DNA of 64,000 nucleotides from Thinopyrum elongatum (GCA_011799875.1 CM022302.1:101496237-101560236), one strand, 5' to 3'. Positions 10,850-24,960 are shown, numbered from the stretch's first letter. A program made the numbers and translations. Notes: generated from the letters alone by a model not told the origin.

Positions 10850-13688
10850 ATCATTGAGTTCTCAAGCCTGTCTTAATGGCTGTAAAGAAAGAGCTTGTTG
10901 GGAGACAACCCAATATTTTTCTTTTATGTTTTTGTGAAAATACACATTATTACCTCTGAAGTAATTGTGTTTTGGTGTTTTAATTAGTGTTTGTGCCAAG
11001 TAAGACCTTTGGATGGCTTACGGTGATAGTTGATTTGATCTTGCTGAAAAACAGAAACTTTTGCGTCCAGTCACAAAATTGTTTAAATTCACTGGACATG
11101 GAAAAACCCTGATTTTTTTACAAAAGATTGATATACAAATTTCCTATGTTTTCCTAACTTTTAAGAAGTTTTTGAGTTACATAAGTATTAGAACAATTCA
11201 GATCTTCGCAGATTGTTCTGTTTTTGACAGATTCTGTTTTCTATGTGTTGTTTGCTTATTTTGATGAATCTATGGGTAGTATCGGGGGGTATGAACCATG
11301 GAAAAGTTGGAATACAGTAGATATTACACCAATATAAATAAATAATGATTTCACAACAGTACCAAAAGTGGTGATTTATTTTCTTATACTAACGGATCTC
11401 ATGAGTTTTCTGTTGAGTTTTGTGTTGTGAAGTTTTCAAGTTTTGGGTAGAGATTTGATGGACTATGGAATAAAGAGTGGCAAGAGCCTAAGCTTGGGGA
11501 TGCCCAAGGCACCCCAAGGTAATATTCAAGGACAACAAAGAGCCTAAGCTTGCGGATGCCCCGGATGGCATCCCCTCTTTCGTCTTCGTCTATCGGTAAA
11601 TTTACTTGAGGCTATATTTTTATTCACCACATGATATGTGTTTTGCTTGGAGCGTCTTGTATGATATGAGTCTTTGCTTTTTAGTTTGCCACAATCATCC
11701 TTGCTGTACACACCTTTTGAGAGGGACACGCATGAATCGTGATTTATTAGAATACTCTATGTGCTTCACTTATATCTTTTGAGCTAGGCAATTTTGCTCT
11801 AGTGCTTCACTTATATCTTTTTAGAGCACGGCGGTGGCTTTATTTTATAGAAATTGTTGAACTCTCATGCTTCACTTATATTATTTTGAGAGTCTCTCTA
11901 AATAGCATGGTAATTTGCTTTGGTTATGAATTTAGTCCTAATATGATGGGCATCCAAGAGGGATATAATAAAAACTTTCATATAAAGTGCATTGAATACT
12001 ATGTGAAGTTTGATTCCTTATGATTGTTTTGAGATATAAAGATGGTGATATTAGAGTCATGCTAGTGAGTAATTGTGGATTGGTACAAATACTTGTGTTA
12101 AATTTTGTGATTCCTGTAGCAGGCACGTATGGTGAACCGATATGTGATGAAGTCGGAGCATGATTTATTTATTGATTGTCTTCCTTATGAGTGGCGGTCG
12201 GGGACGAGCGATGGTCTTTTCCTACCAATCTATCCCCCTAGGAGCATGCACGTAGTACTTTGTTTCAATGACTAACAGATTCTTGCAATAAGTATGTGAG
12301 TTGTTTATGACTAATGTTGAGTCCATGGATTATACGCACTCTCACCCTTCCACCATTGCTAGCCTCTCTAGTACCGTGCAACTTTCGCCGGTGCCTTACA
12401 CCCACCTTATACCTTCCTCAAAACAGCCACCATACCTACCTATTATGGCATTTCCATAGCCATTCCGAGATATATTGCCATGCAACTTCCACCGTTCCGT
12501 TTTATTATGACACACTCCATCATTGTCATATTGCTTTGCATGATCGTAAGATAGCTAGCATGATGTTTACATGGCTTGTCCATTTTTTGATGTCATTTGC
12601 TACGCTAGATCATTGCACATCCCTGTACACCGACGGAGTCATTCATATAGAGTCATATTTTGTTCTAAGTATCGAGTTGTAATTCTTGAGTTGTAAGTAA
12701 ATAAAAGTGTGATGATCATCATTATTAGAGCATTGTCCCATGTGAGGAAAGGATGATGGAAGCTATGATTCCCTCACAAGTTGGGATGAGTCTCCGGACT
12801 TTATAAAAAATAAAAGAGGCCAAAGAATACCACAAAAAAAATAAAAGAGGCCAAATAAGCCCCCCAAAAAAAAGAGAAAAGAAAAAAAATGAGAGAAAAG
12901 AGAGAAGGGACAATGTTACTATCCTTTTTCCACACTTGTGCTTCAAAGTAGCACCATGATCTTCATGATAGAGAGTCTCCTAAGTTGTCACTTCCATATA
13001 GTAGTGGGAATTTTTAATTATAGAACTTGTCTTGTATATTCCAATGATGTTCCTCCTCAAATTGCCCTAGGTCTTCGTGAGCAAGCGAGTTGGATGCACA
13101 CCCACTTAGTTTCTTTTTGAGCTTTCATAAACTTATAGCTCTAGTGCATCCGTTGCATGGCAATCCCTACTCACTCACATTGATATCTATTGATGGGCAT
13201 CTCCATAGCCCGTTGATACGCCTAGTTGATGTGAGACTATCTCCTTCTTTTTGTCTTCTCCACAACCACCATATTCTATTCCACCTATAGTGCTATATCC
13301 ATGGCTCACGCTCATGTATTGCGTGAAAGTTGAAAGGTTTGAGAACATGAAAAGTATGAAACAATTGCTTGGCTTGTCATCGGGGTTGTGCATGATTTAA
13401 TACTTTGTGTGATGAAGATGGAGCATAGCCAGACTATATGATTTTGTAGGGATAACTTTCTTTGGCCATGTTATTTTGAGAAGACATGATTGCTTTATTA
13501 GTATGCTTGAAGTATTATTGTTTTTATGTCAATATTAAACTTTTGTTTTGAATCTTATGGCTCTGAACATTCAGGCCACAATGAAGAAAATTACATGGAT
13601 AAATATGTTAGGTAGCATGCCACATCAAAAATTATGTTTTTATCATTTACCTACTCGAGGACGAGCTGGAATTAAGCTTGGGGATGCT
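10850..13688 (+). mobile_element. Non-coding 3' internal region of the Gypsy element
   Basis: This AT-rich region lies between the ORF and the 3' LTR. It holds short local repeats, such as 'gcttcacttatatc' at about 11763, 11803 and 11870, and A-rich repeats near 12800-12900. No pol domain is recognisable. It ends in a polypurine tract. Confidence 0.8.
13674..13688 (+). promoter_or_regulatory. Polypurine tract of the Gypsy element
   Basis: The purine-rich AAGCTTGGGGATGCT lies directly against the TG of the 3' LTR. It primes plus-strand DNA synthesis in LTR elements. Confidence 0.75.
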
Positions 13689-15269
13689 TGATACGTCTCC
13701 AACGTATCTATACTTTTTGATTGTTCCATGCTATTATATTATCTATTTTGGATGTTTTATATGCATTATTATGCTATTTTATATTTTTTTTGGGACTAAC
13801 TTATTAACCTAGAGCCTAGTGCCAGTTTTTGTTTTTTCCTTGTTTTTGAGTTTCACAGAAAAGGAATACCAAACGGAGTCCAAACGGAATAAAACTTTAC
13901 GATGATTTTTCTTGGACCAGAAGACACCCAGAGGACTTGGAGTCCAAGCCAGAAGACCCACGAGGCAGCGGCAAGGGTGGAGGGCGCGCCCTAGGGGGGG
14001 CGCCCCCTGCCTTGTGGCCCCCTCGGGAGTTCCCTGACCTACCTCTTCGTCCTATATATTCACATATATTTCAGAACCCTCAGAGCGAACCACAAAAATA
14101 CTTTTCCGCCGCCGCAACCTTCTGTTCCTGTGAGATCCCATCTTGGGGCCTTTTTCGGCATCCTGCCGGAGGGGGATTCGATCACGGAGGGCATCTACAG
14201 CAACCCTATTGCCCTTCCAATGAAGCGTGAGTAGTTTACCACAGACCTACGGGTCCATAGCTAGTAGCTAGATGACTTCTTCTCTCTCTTTGATTCTCAA
14301 TACCATGTTCTCCTCGATGTTCTTGGAGATCTATCCGATGTAATCTTCTTTTGCGGTGTGTTTGTTGAGATCCGATGAATTGTTGATTTATGATCAGCTT
14401 ATCTATGAATATTATTTGAATCTTCTCTAAATTCTTATATGCATGATTTGATATCTTTGTATTTCTCTTCGAATTATCGGTTTGGTTTGGCCAACTAGAT
14501 TGGTTTTTCTTGCAATGGGAGAGTTTATTAGCTTTGGGTTCAATCTTCCGTGATTTCACCCAGTGACAAAGTAGGGGTAGCGAGATACGTATTGAATTGT
14601 TGCCAACGAGGATAAAAAGATGGGGTTTTCATCATATTGCTTGAGTTTATTCCTCTACATCATGTCATCTTACTTAAGGCGTTACTCCGTTTTTTATTAA
14701 CTTAATACTCTACATGCATGTTGGATAGCTGTCGATGTGTGGAGTAATAGTAGTAGATGCAGGTAGGAGTCGGTCTACTTGACATGGATGTGATGCCTAT
14801 ATGCATAATCATTGCCTTGGATATCGTCATCACTTTGCCCTTTTCTATCAATTGCTCGACAGTAATTTGTTCACCCACCGTATTATTTGCCTTCAAGAGA
14901 GAAGCCTCTAGTGAAACCTATGGCCCCCGGGTCTATTTTCCATCATATTTGTTTCTGATCAACTATTTTGCAATCTTTTACTTTCAGATCTGTAAACCAA
15001 AAAACCCAAAAATATTTTATCTTTTATTTAGTTTTATCTATCTCTATCAGATCTCACCTTTGCAAGTGACCGGGAAGGGATTGACAACCCCTTTATCGCG
15101 TTGGGTGCAAGTGTTTGATTGTTTGTGTAGGTGCATCTATTGGGGACTTGCGCGTTTCTCCTACTGGATTGATACCTTGGTTCTTAACTGTGGGAAATAC
15201 TTATCTGTAGTGTGCTGCATCACCCTTTCCTCTTCAAGGGAAAAACCAACGCAAGCTCAAGAAGTAGCA
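13689..15269 (+). mobile_element. Complete 3' LTR of the Sabrina/WHAM-like Gypsy element
   Basis: It begins TGATACGTCTCCAACGTATC and ends GCTCAAGAAGTAGCA, 1581 bp long. It has a TATA box (CTATATATT, 14052-14060) at the point where the 5' LTR copy was hit by the solo LTR. The right flank (15270-15274) is GTGCC; the left flank is outside the window, so the target duplication cannot be checked. Confidence 0.95.
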
Positions 15270-16272
15270 GTGCCTGCAGTAGCTTGTGAGGGCTGGTAAC
15301 TTCCTCCCCCTTCTCCGTACCCCCCTCCTTGCCACCATGCTGTCGACCATCCTCCTTTCGCCATGAGAGGCTATCACTACCACTACCAGACCTGCCGCTT
15401 GATTTGTTAAACCAATAGCTCCGGGTGTACTCCCCTCCTCTATTCTTCCCCTTCCAACCCCAGTTCTCATCACTACCAGCTCTTCGCCTCCCTACATCCG
15501 CTTTCAGCCAGCTGCCAAACTGCGCTTTCTCCCCTTTCTTCAATTAGATCGAGCAATCTTTTTCACCATGTCCAATGATACCACAGGTATAACAAAAGTC
15601 AGGCATGAACTCATACTCAAAGCGACACCACAGACCCTCCTACTCGTCCTCCTCCTCAGTTCCATGAATGCTCATCTTCTTTTTCTGCTTCTATTTGTGT
15701 TGGTCCTCCTCCTCCTCTAGGGCAAAACCCCTCATAATCAGCTTTTCAATATTCATCCTTACTTTGACCCTCATATACTTTCCAATGGCCTTCCCATCAG
15801 CCCCAGCATCTACTTCCACAAATCACCCGATAAGATTGCCTATCTCCTCTGCCGCCTCCTCATTCATCATACCTAACGGAAGGCTGAAGATGCGCACCCA
15901 AACGGGGATTTCATTGAACTCATAGTCCTCAAGCCACTTCCCTAGATCATAGTCTTCTACCACAACCAGATCCTTGTCAAACATCCACGGTCCATCATCC
16001 AGCGCCTTCCTCTTCCCCGACTCCAACTTGAAGGTGAACATGAACATATTGTCCCCTACCTCTCTGCAGTCGATTCCCTTGATAGGGCACCAGACGCGTC
16101 CAAGTGAGAGGCTGATCGCGTCCTGATATGCTGGCTTCTCCGAGATCACCTTGCCAACGGCCTGCACTTCCGTGCTCTTCCCCTTCTCCTTCTCCCGCAT
16201 CCGGATCTTGCCCCCTTCCTCTCTTCCTCCGATAACTTCAGCCACCGCATCATGTTGCCGACACCTTCCATC
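15270..16272 (-). pseudogene. LINE-like ORF1 fragment (DUF4283 and CCHC zinc knuckle), broken
   Basis: Reading leftward from about 16260, the frame contains a DUF4283-like core: MFTFKLESGKRKALDDGPWM near 16030-15970, followed by 'VWVRIFSLPLGMMNEEAAEE'. After stops and frame changes comes a zinc knuckle, CYTCGIIGHGEKDC (about 15605-15565), and a basic, Gly/Ser-rich tail. This layout is that of ORF1 of plant L1-type LINEs. No endonuclease or reverse transcriptase is present because the Gypsy element interrupts the sequence at 15269/15270. The start side is interrupted by a Copia element at 16273, and the upstream part of the same element lies at 35650-35870. The reading frames on the two sides of the Copia insertion do not join cleanly, so the copy had decayed. 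Confidence 0.75.
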
Positions 16273-18449
16273 TGTAGGGTAACACAGCAGAAAACAAAAA
16301 TTTCCGACCTACGCACCAGCCCAGGACCACTATGGAGACTGCATACAAGGTTTGATCATTTTCGTTACCGACTCGTAGCGCAGCGGAAGTAGAGTCGATG
16401 ACGATCGGCGGTGCAGATCCCCGCAGCTAGGATTTACAACCTCCCAACCGCGAGGATGTATACCCTCGTCTTCCCTTCGGACATCCCTCCGGGAGGCGGT
16501 CGAACAGTCCCCCGGACGGTGTCGCGGACAGCCCTTCGGGAGGACCTTCGAAACTCGAACGGTCACTCGGACAGCCCTTCGGGAGGACTCACAGAACTCG
16601 GACCGTCACTTGGACAGCCCTTCGGGAGGCACTCACGAACAGCCCCTCGGGCACTAAGATCGAAACTACGACCTCTCTACAGAGTTGCACACATACGGTG
16701 TCATCTATCCGGCAGGGCTTCGCCGTCCGGAACTAGTTCCCACCGGAACCCAGACAGCCTTTCGGCTCTACGAAACTCTTTTCGTGGGAGGGAGAGAGAA
16801 GCCAGATCATTGCAATGGCATGTATGTGAGAAGGGATGATTGTGGAGGGCTGCCCCTCCACCTCTATTTATAGGAAATCCCAAGGGGTAGGGTGGTTTTA
16901 CAAGAAAACCCAAAAGCACATGAATGAAGTCCTTCCACAAGGACCCATATGTGAAACCAAGGCACAAGAGGGGGCTCCAAGGAGGAGCCCCCATGTGGCC
17001 GGCCACACCTAGGAGGGGCCCCCCCAAGGGAGCCTCATCCATCCATGTCACCCCCAAAAAATATCTTGGGACAAAACCCAAAATAATGGCTTTCCAAAAA
17101 GTAACCCAAAAAGCACTTTCACTATTCATGACGACATTTTTCAGCGTCCGTTCGAACTGAAAATATTTATGTGGGCTTAGAACATTTCCAGTACCCACTA
17201 AAATAATTTTCAATGCGTTCTGGAACAATTCCAGTTTAGTGATTTCATCTGCGAAAAGCATCTGAAGCGGTTCCGGCAGCTGCGGAACATTTCCGGTTTT
17301 CATCTCAGAAAATTACCAGAAGTTTCCAGAATGATTCTGGCACCCTCCAAGAATTATCAGGCATGTGCCGAAACCAATTTGACTTAATGGAATACCCTGA
17401 AACAACTTTTCAGTTTCACCGGAACTCATCCGGTGACCTCTCTCTGCGGAACTTTTCCGCTGTCCGAAACTTTTCGGTGTCCGAAACTTTTTCGGTGATT
17501 TTCTCTCAGACTCCCTGTCTTGTATTCAGCAGATAGATGACCCTTAAGCGTGTGACCCTATAGGTTCGGTGAAGTATAGACATGACACGGAACCCCTTCC
17601 GATCAATGATCAACATCGGAGCCGTGGACACCCATATTGACCCCTATACCCACACGAATGAATATTCGAGTGAACCTCCAGTTGCCGTGTGCTATTCCTG
17701 TTGCTTCGCGATATGTTACAAATACCCGAGGTGAGACATGATGGCATCCCCGTGGGTCAACAACTTGTCCACTATGCCAGTTACCTCGTTACCGGTATTT
17801 GTTCTCTTTTCTCGTTACCATGTTCTGGCATCCCTGTGATCAAATCACCCGGTGTCTGGCCAGACGATGATGGATACCGTAACACCGAGAGGGCCCAGAG
17901 ATATCTCTCCATCGTTGGAGGAGCAAATCCCAATCTTGAGCTATCAAGCTACTTGACATACTTTCCCATGAACCCGTAAGCCGCCGTAATAGCCATCCAT
18001 TTACGGATGACGTTTAACAAACCCCAAAGTTCATGAATCAAGCATGAAGAAACTCGATACTCTTATGGTCTAAGGAATTATGCAAACATTAACCATCTCT
18101 GTGTTATTAACCATAAACTTATGACGAAAGAATCTCATAGCATAACATCAATTTGGGTCGATTCAACACAAATGTTCTGCTAACATTGTGCCCTCAAAAT
18201 TGCCGGCATAGTCATGCCCATGATCAGGAAAACAGGATCATCATGCAATACTTGAGCCAGTCATAGAGGCTTGACTAGGAATACATTTTACCGTTTATTA
18301 TTCCACACGTGCATATGAGTCTTCCTCCAAGCCTCGTTTTATTTGTAGACTCGAGAATCATAGCAGTTATAGCATGGAACATAAACCTAATTATGAACAG
18401 GGAGATAATCAATAACATTTATTATTGCCTCTAGGGCATATCTCCTACA
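16273..18449 (-). mobile_element. 3' LTR (minus strand) of Copia element 1
   Basis: Read on the minus strand it begins TGTAGGAGATATGCCCTAGA (at 18449) and ends GTGTTACCCTACA (at 16273), 2177 bp. It is paired with the LTR at 33468-35644. By eye the two differ at about 20-25 positions (about 1%). The CCATC at 16268-16272 and at 35645-35649 is the target duplication of the whole element. A TATA box lies on the minus strand at 16863-16873. Five copies of 'acagcccttcgggag'-like sequence lie between 16480 and 16660. Confidence 0.95.
16480..16660. repeat. Short GC-rich repeats in the Copia LTR leader
   Basis: The motif GGACAGCCCTTCGGGAGG, exact or with one or two changes, occurs about five times, spaced 40-57 bp. 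Each copy has internal dyad symmetry around CCCTTCGGG. The same array is in all four LTRs of this family (about 24600-24765, 32105-32280 and 33675-33850). It lies downstream of the TATA box, so it would be in the transcribed leader and could form small hairpins. Confidence 0.8.
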
Positions 18450-21400
18450 GACTCCCACTTGCACTAGAGTCAATAATCTAGTTAATGCTAATGCACTTCA
18501 CACCTGTGGCACACCGGTGTAAATATGCTTCGCTTGTGGTATAGCCTGAATGTACAACGGATCTGACGACTTCAGCTCCGTGTGTATCTTTGCATATCCT
18601 CGCGTTTTCACGCTTTCACAAAATTCATATTTTGTGTGGACTTGGCTTGGTATGTATGCGAATCACAGGTCGAACCTGGATTCCTCAGACTGAGTTATGG
18701 AGCAACTACTTGCAGTAGTGTCCCATTGATAAAAGCCATCTTGGAACCATACTAAGTTCATGAATGAACTATATGATTCAACATCTTCTTTGTCACTTTA
18801 AAGGTGGCAACATACTTCGCCTCTGTTATAGAATTCACCACAGTAACTTGTTTGGAACATTTTCCAACTAACTGTGCCACCACATTGTGTGTTACACAAA
18901 ACCCTTAATTTAAATTGAAAATCGCATGGAGCATGGATGAAGACTGTATCGATGTAACCTTTTACAACGAACTCTTCATGATCTCCGCTTGTGAGAAAAC
19001 ATGTCATCAGTGCTACTATAGTACTCAATGACCCTTTTTCACTGTTGTCCCATGATCAGTACTTTTGATCACCTTGGTATCCATACTCGCAACACCTTGG
19101 GAGTATTGGACATATCTAGTTGTTTTACATACCATGGAATACATGATTAATCCAAACACGAAGGTGTGTGGAATCTCCATCATGTATTTTACTCATCAGT
19201 GTTTTGAGACAACGAGTCTTGTAAAAACTCTTTCCATGTGACTTCGGCAAGAATCACTCCTTGGTGTTTTAAATGCTAAAAGGTTTTAGCACCTTGTCAA
19301 TATGTATTCATTGCTTAGCGCCATTAGGTAAATCTATCTCCATAGATCATCATGCCTAATATTGAGGCTATTTAGCCTAAGCACTTCATCAAAAAACTAT
19401 TTTCAAACGAAGTCCTAATTCGTGTCAAGAAATTTATTTCCAATTACCAATGTGTCAAGCACACAAGGTTTTTAGAAATATTATTATGCTCCCACTTACT
19501 TTCTTGAATTACAAGCATCTTCGTTACCCATTGATGAAGTCAAACCCCTTTGACCATTTCATCAAAACACGAAGATTCCGACTCCATTTTGCTCTCTTCT
19601 GTCCATCGCCGGAACTCTGAAGTTTGCATACCTACTAGCATCCTCTGGATCGACAAATTACTTTGGACTGTATCACATACAAGTCCTAGGTTTTATTTCC
19701 ATCAGATGGAAATCCTTTTGTCATCCATGTTTCATATCTCATGATTGAAATATGTATTAATTGCTAGTTCAACCCGAACCGACTTTAAGCATCGCTACGG
19801 TGAGACAATCTCATCGTAGTCAACTCTTTGAACTTGTTATTGCAACAAGTCGAGCTTTATGGATAAAACATTTTTATCCGTATCAGTTTTAAGTTCCATA
19901 AATATTCGTTAGACTCTAAGTCTTCCGAAAGGTGTATCAAGGTTTTAATCTTGAATCACTTATGTGGAAACTAACTCGGGTTGCATTGGCATTTAGCCAA
20001 TTCCGGAGTCAGGGCCCATCAACGCTTCCTTGTGTATCGTAGGTATATTGTTGTCTAACAACAATATCTCGTCTGCGCACCTAAGAGGTTTGCACGAGCC
20101 TTGCCTACGTGGTTCAGCTGCAAGTTCGACAAAAGTCCGTACATTTTATTGTAGAGACTTCCGTATCAGTCGCAGTAGGAAACTCTGGAATTACTTCCAA
20201 GGTCTCTTTCCTTTGACCTGATGACGGAGATACTGGTTATCTCATCGAGTTGCATTATTCTCCCACTCACCTTTTTGAAAGAACCATTTTCTTCAAAAAG
20301 CATACCGTTCTTTGTGGCAAACCTATTTGCCTCGGTATAGTGAGGGAGGAATACCCAATGACTTGGGATAACCAACAAAGTTGCAGTTGTCTGATTTGGA
20401 ATAGGTTTGTAACCTTTTACACAAGCCCCATATTCCAAATGTTAAGAAAGGATATAACATGGTTGGGCGTACCATACCATGGCGTCATTTCAACAGACCT
20501 GATGGAGCTCTTTTCAGTGTAAAAGCCGCAGTCTCTAAAGCATCACTCTTTAAAAGGGATAATGGCAAATTTATTTATGTCATCTTTGATCTTACCATGT
20601 CATAAATGGTTTGATTACATCTTCACGGACTTTCCACTTGCAGTGGTGTTCCGGGAGGTGCAAGTTATGGAACTCTTTTCACAACTCATCAGACATTCGC
20701 TAAACTTGTAACTCAAATATTTCTTTCTGCAATCGAATTGTAGAAACATAATTTTCTTGTTACAATAACTTCTACTTCATATTTGAAAACCTTTCGAATG
20801 ATTTCAAAAGATCCAGACTTACGTCTCATCAAGTAAATATCCATATATCTACTTGAGTCATTTTTGAAGATAGATAAATCCACTACTTGTAACAACATTT
20901 ATTGAACTACACACATCAAAATGTATGATCACCAATAAGTTTGTTGCTCGTTCCTTATGGCCTGTGAACGGTATTTCAGTCACTTCACTTTTCGGAGGAA
21001 AGTTGCAAGTGTCAGATGATTCAAAATCAAACGACTTCAAAATCCATCATAATGGAATTTATCCATGCGGGTTTCTCCAATGTGACCAAATGCAGTGCCA
21101 CACTTGTGTGGTATTCTTTTAGTCTTGCGACATTTAGCATCAGTGTTATGGATGTATCATATTACCATCAATATTCATAACATACATGCCATCTTGGATG
21201 GAAGCATGGCCCTTCATGTTATTCATAATACTGAACAACAATTGTTGTTTTTATGAACAACTCTTTTGCAACAAACATTGTGCAATGGGCTAGAGCGTAT
21301 GAAACTCTAAAATGAATTATTAAAGTAAACCCAGAGATAATGTATTATTATCATTATTCATAACATACATCTCATTCTCAATGAAAGTATGGCCCTTATG

Positions 21401-22781
21401 TTATTCATAACATCGAACATCAAAAGTTCTCTTATGAACAACCTTCTTGCAAGATACCTTATGCAAAGGGCTAGAGTGTGAAACTCTAAAATAAATTATG
21501 AAAGTAAATACATAGGTAATACACCGATGGAAGGTATAGTAACATTTACTATGTTCCATATGTGTATCTCAACCTCATTCCTGGCTAGTCTTTCAGGCCA
21601 TAGTAGTTCTTACATCGAGTTGCAACAGAATGCAATCGAGCGGGTATCTTTGTGATTTACTCACAATACCCAAGAATTAGTGATTAACAATTTAATCATA
21701 ATTCCCAAGAACTATATCTTTGACCAGCTTTCTATACATCAAAAACTTGTATGACATTCATACATGAGCTGGATATTCCAGTCTTCTTTCTTTCTGCCTT
21801 TATACTTCTAATAGTTTAACTTTTAGTATTTCTCCTACTCTCAGAAGAAGCACACAACTTAAGAGTGGCGTTAGCTCCGGACTTCCTAGGCGTGAAAGTT
21901 TTACTAACACCCTTCGGACACTTCCTTTCTCTTTAAGTTGTTGTTTTATTCACCTTTCATCATATGACAGGCGTTCTTCTGGATCCCTCTCTTATCAGTC
22001 TAATGCATAGTAAACTCCTTTACTAATAGTTTGCAAACAAACATTGCTTTGGATATCTCATATCTTTTAGCCTTTGTCTGTCTCTGAAAATGATTTTCAG
22101 ATTCCATGAATATCACATAACTATCCAAACTTTCGAAGTTCGGGTCTCATGGAAGCAAATGTATTGCACTTGACTGAAACGGAATTCTAGCTTGTGGATC
22201 GAAGGGCGAGAGTCACATGATCCATAGCATAAGCGAGAGAATACCAAAGTATGCGATAGGACAAAGTCCTTCTCGGCACTCTTGAGGACAATCCTCACAT
22301 TACGTTACCAACCATAATGGTTTAACCAGATTTTTAACAGCTATTCAATTTTAATAGGGAAGGTGGAAACGCGAGCCATTATTCTACAACTATTATGCAT
22401 ATAACACTTAGACAGTGTCCATAATTAATTGCACTGAGAATTAAACAAGTTAATTCAACGGTGCGCTCCCACTCAAATCAATATCTCTCATAATTGATTG
22501 TGAGTGATTCAAGACCCGCATTTCCATTCAACGCCATTGAACGAGATGAACACTGATGGCGCGAACTTCAATCGGTAGGCAAACTTGCCGATCACATCTC
22601 TATGTGACTCTTGTTCATCTTTCGATGGGCGTGTTCCGAGCTCAGGGAGATCCTTCGAGAACGTCAAGACAACCAAGTGATCTTGTTGTGAGGTCTCAAC
22701 TCACCCGCCTCACACATCCCTAATCGTTCGCACCCAGGGAGATCCTGTGATACCCCGAAAAGTTAGGTGCCGTGACGGTGC
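18450..22781 (-). mobile_element. Internal region of Copia element 1 (3' part, decayed pol)
   Basis: It starts next to the LTR with the complement of a polypurine tract (GACTCCCACTTG, 18450-18461). Degraded pol segments can be read on the minus strand. A piece of RNase H/3' pol lies near 18800-19030, and capsid-like reverse transcriptase flank sequence near 20170-20440 ('SGRIMQLDEITS'). An integrase start lies near 20860-21120 ('LVIIHFDVCSSINVV'). Stops interrupt all of them. The same positions are decayed in element 2. At 22781 the region is broken by element 2 and resumes at 32483. Confidence 0.85.
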
Positions 22782-24959
22782 TGTAGGAGATATGCCCTAG
22801 AGGCAATAATAAATGTTATTATTTATCTCCGTGTTCATAATTAGGTTTATGTTCCATGCTATAACTGTTGTGGTTCCCGAGCCCGTATATCCATAAAGGC
22901 TCTGGGGAAAACCCATGTGCACGTGTGGAATAATAAACGGTAAAATGTATTCCTAGTCATGCCTCTAAGACTAGCTCAAGTGTTGCATGATGATTATGTT
23001 TTCCCAATCATAGGCATGTCTATGCCAGCAACTTTGAGGGCACAATGTCAGGAAGGACATTTGTGTTGAATCGACCCGAATTGATGTTATGCTATGAGAT
23101 ACATTCGTCATGAGTTAATGGTTAATAACACAGAGATAGTTAACGTTTGCATGATTCCTCAGACCATGGGAGTATCGAGTTTCTTCATGCTTGATTCATG
23201 AACTTTGGGGTTTGTTAAACGTCATCCGTAAATGGATGGCTATTACGGCGGCTTACGGGTTCATGGGAAAGTATGTCAAGTAACTTGATAGCTCAAGATT
23301 GGGATTTGCTCCTCTGACGATGGAGAGATATCTCTGGGCCCTCTCGGTGTTACGGTATCCATCATCGTCTGGCCAGACACTTTGTGATTTGATCACGGGG
23401 ATGCCGGAACACGGTAACGAGAAAAGAGAACAATACCGGTAAAGAGGTAACTAGCATAGTGGACAAGTTGTTGATCCACGGGAATGCCAACATGTCTCAC
23501 CTCAAGTATTTGTAGCATATCGCGAAGCAACAGGAATAGCACACGGCAACTGGAGGTTCACTCGAATATTCATTCATGTGGGTATAGGGGTCAATATGGG
23601 TGTCCACGGCTCCGATGTTGATCATTGATCGGAAGGGGTTCCGTGTCATGTCTATACTTCACCGAACCTATAGGGTCACACGCTTAAGGGTCATCTATCT
23701 GCTGAATACTAGACAGGGAGTCTGAGAGAAAATCACCGAAAAAGTTTCGGACACCGAAAAGTTTTGGACAGCGGAAAAGTTCCGCAGAGAGAGGTCACCG
23801 GATGAGTTCCGGTGAAACTGAAAAGTTGTTTCAGGGGATACCATTAAGTCAAAATGGTTTCGGCACATGCCTGATAATTCTTGGAGGGTGCCAGAATCAT
23901 TCTGGAAACTTCTGGGAATTTTCTGGAAGAAAAACCGGAAATGTTCCGGGCCTGTCGGAACCGCTTCAGATGCTTTTCGCAGATGAAATCAGTAAACTGG
24001 AATTGTTCCCGAACGCGTTGAAAATTATTTTAGTGGGTACTGGAAATGTTCTAAGCCCACATAAATATTTTCAGTTCAAACGGACGCTGAAAAATGTCGT
24101 CGTGAATAGTGAAAGTGCTTTTTGGAATTTTTTGGAAAGCCACCTTTTAGGGCTTTTGCTAAAGGCTTCTAGAAGGTGATGTGGATGGATGAGGGCTCCC
24201 ATGGGGGGGGCCCTCCTAGGTGTGGCCAGCCACATGGGGACTCCTCCTTGGAGCCCCCTCTTGTGCCTTGGTTTCACATTTGGGTCCTTGTGGAAGGACT
24301 TCATCCATGTGCTTTTTGGGTTTTCTTGTAAAACCACCCTACCCCTTGGGATTTCCTATACATAGAGGTGGAGGGGCAGCCCTCCACACTCATCCCTTGC
24401 TCTCATACACATGCCAAGATGTTATCTGGCTTCTCTCTCCCTCCCACGAAAAGAGTTTCATAGAGCCGAAAGGCTGTCTGGGTTCCGGCAGGAACTAGTT
24501 CTGGACGGCGAAGCCCTGCCGGATAGGTGACACCGTATGTGTGCAACTCTGTAGAGAGGTCGTAGTTTCGATCTTTGTGCCCGAGGGGCTGTTTGAGAGT
24601 GCCTCCCGAAGGGCTGTCCAAGTGACGGTCCGAGTTCTGTGAGTCCTCCCGAAGGGCTGTCCGAGTGACCGTTCGAGTTTCGAAGGTCCTCCCGAAGGGC
24701 TGTCCGCGACACCGTCCGGGGGACTGTTCGACCGCCTCCCGGAGGGCTGTCCGAGGGGCAGATGAGGGAGTACATCCTCGCGGTTGGGAGGTTGTAAATC
24801 CTAGCTGCGGGGATCGGCACCGCCGATCGTCATCGACTCTACTTCCGCTGCGCTACGAGTCGGTAACGAAAATGATCAAACCTTGTATGCAGTCTCCATA
24901 GTGGTCCTGGGCTGGTGCGTAGGTCGGAAATTTTTTGTTTTCTGCTGCGTTACCCTACA
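22782..24959 (+). mobile_element. 5' LTR of nested Copia element 2
   Basis: It begins TGTAGGAGATATGCCCTAGA and ends GCGTTACCCTACA, 2178 bp. The left flank GGTGC (22777-22781) matches the right flank of the element (32478-32482). It is followed by a primer-binding site, so it is the 5' LTR. Its TATA box is mutated: the partner LTR has CCTATAAATAGAGG (from 31873) and this copy has CCTATACATAGAGG (from 24355). About 20 differences from the 3' LTR were seen by eye (about 0.9%). Confidence 0.96.
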
Positions 24960-24960
24960 G

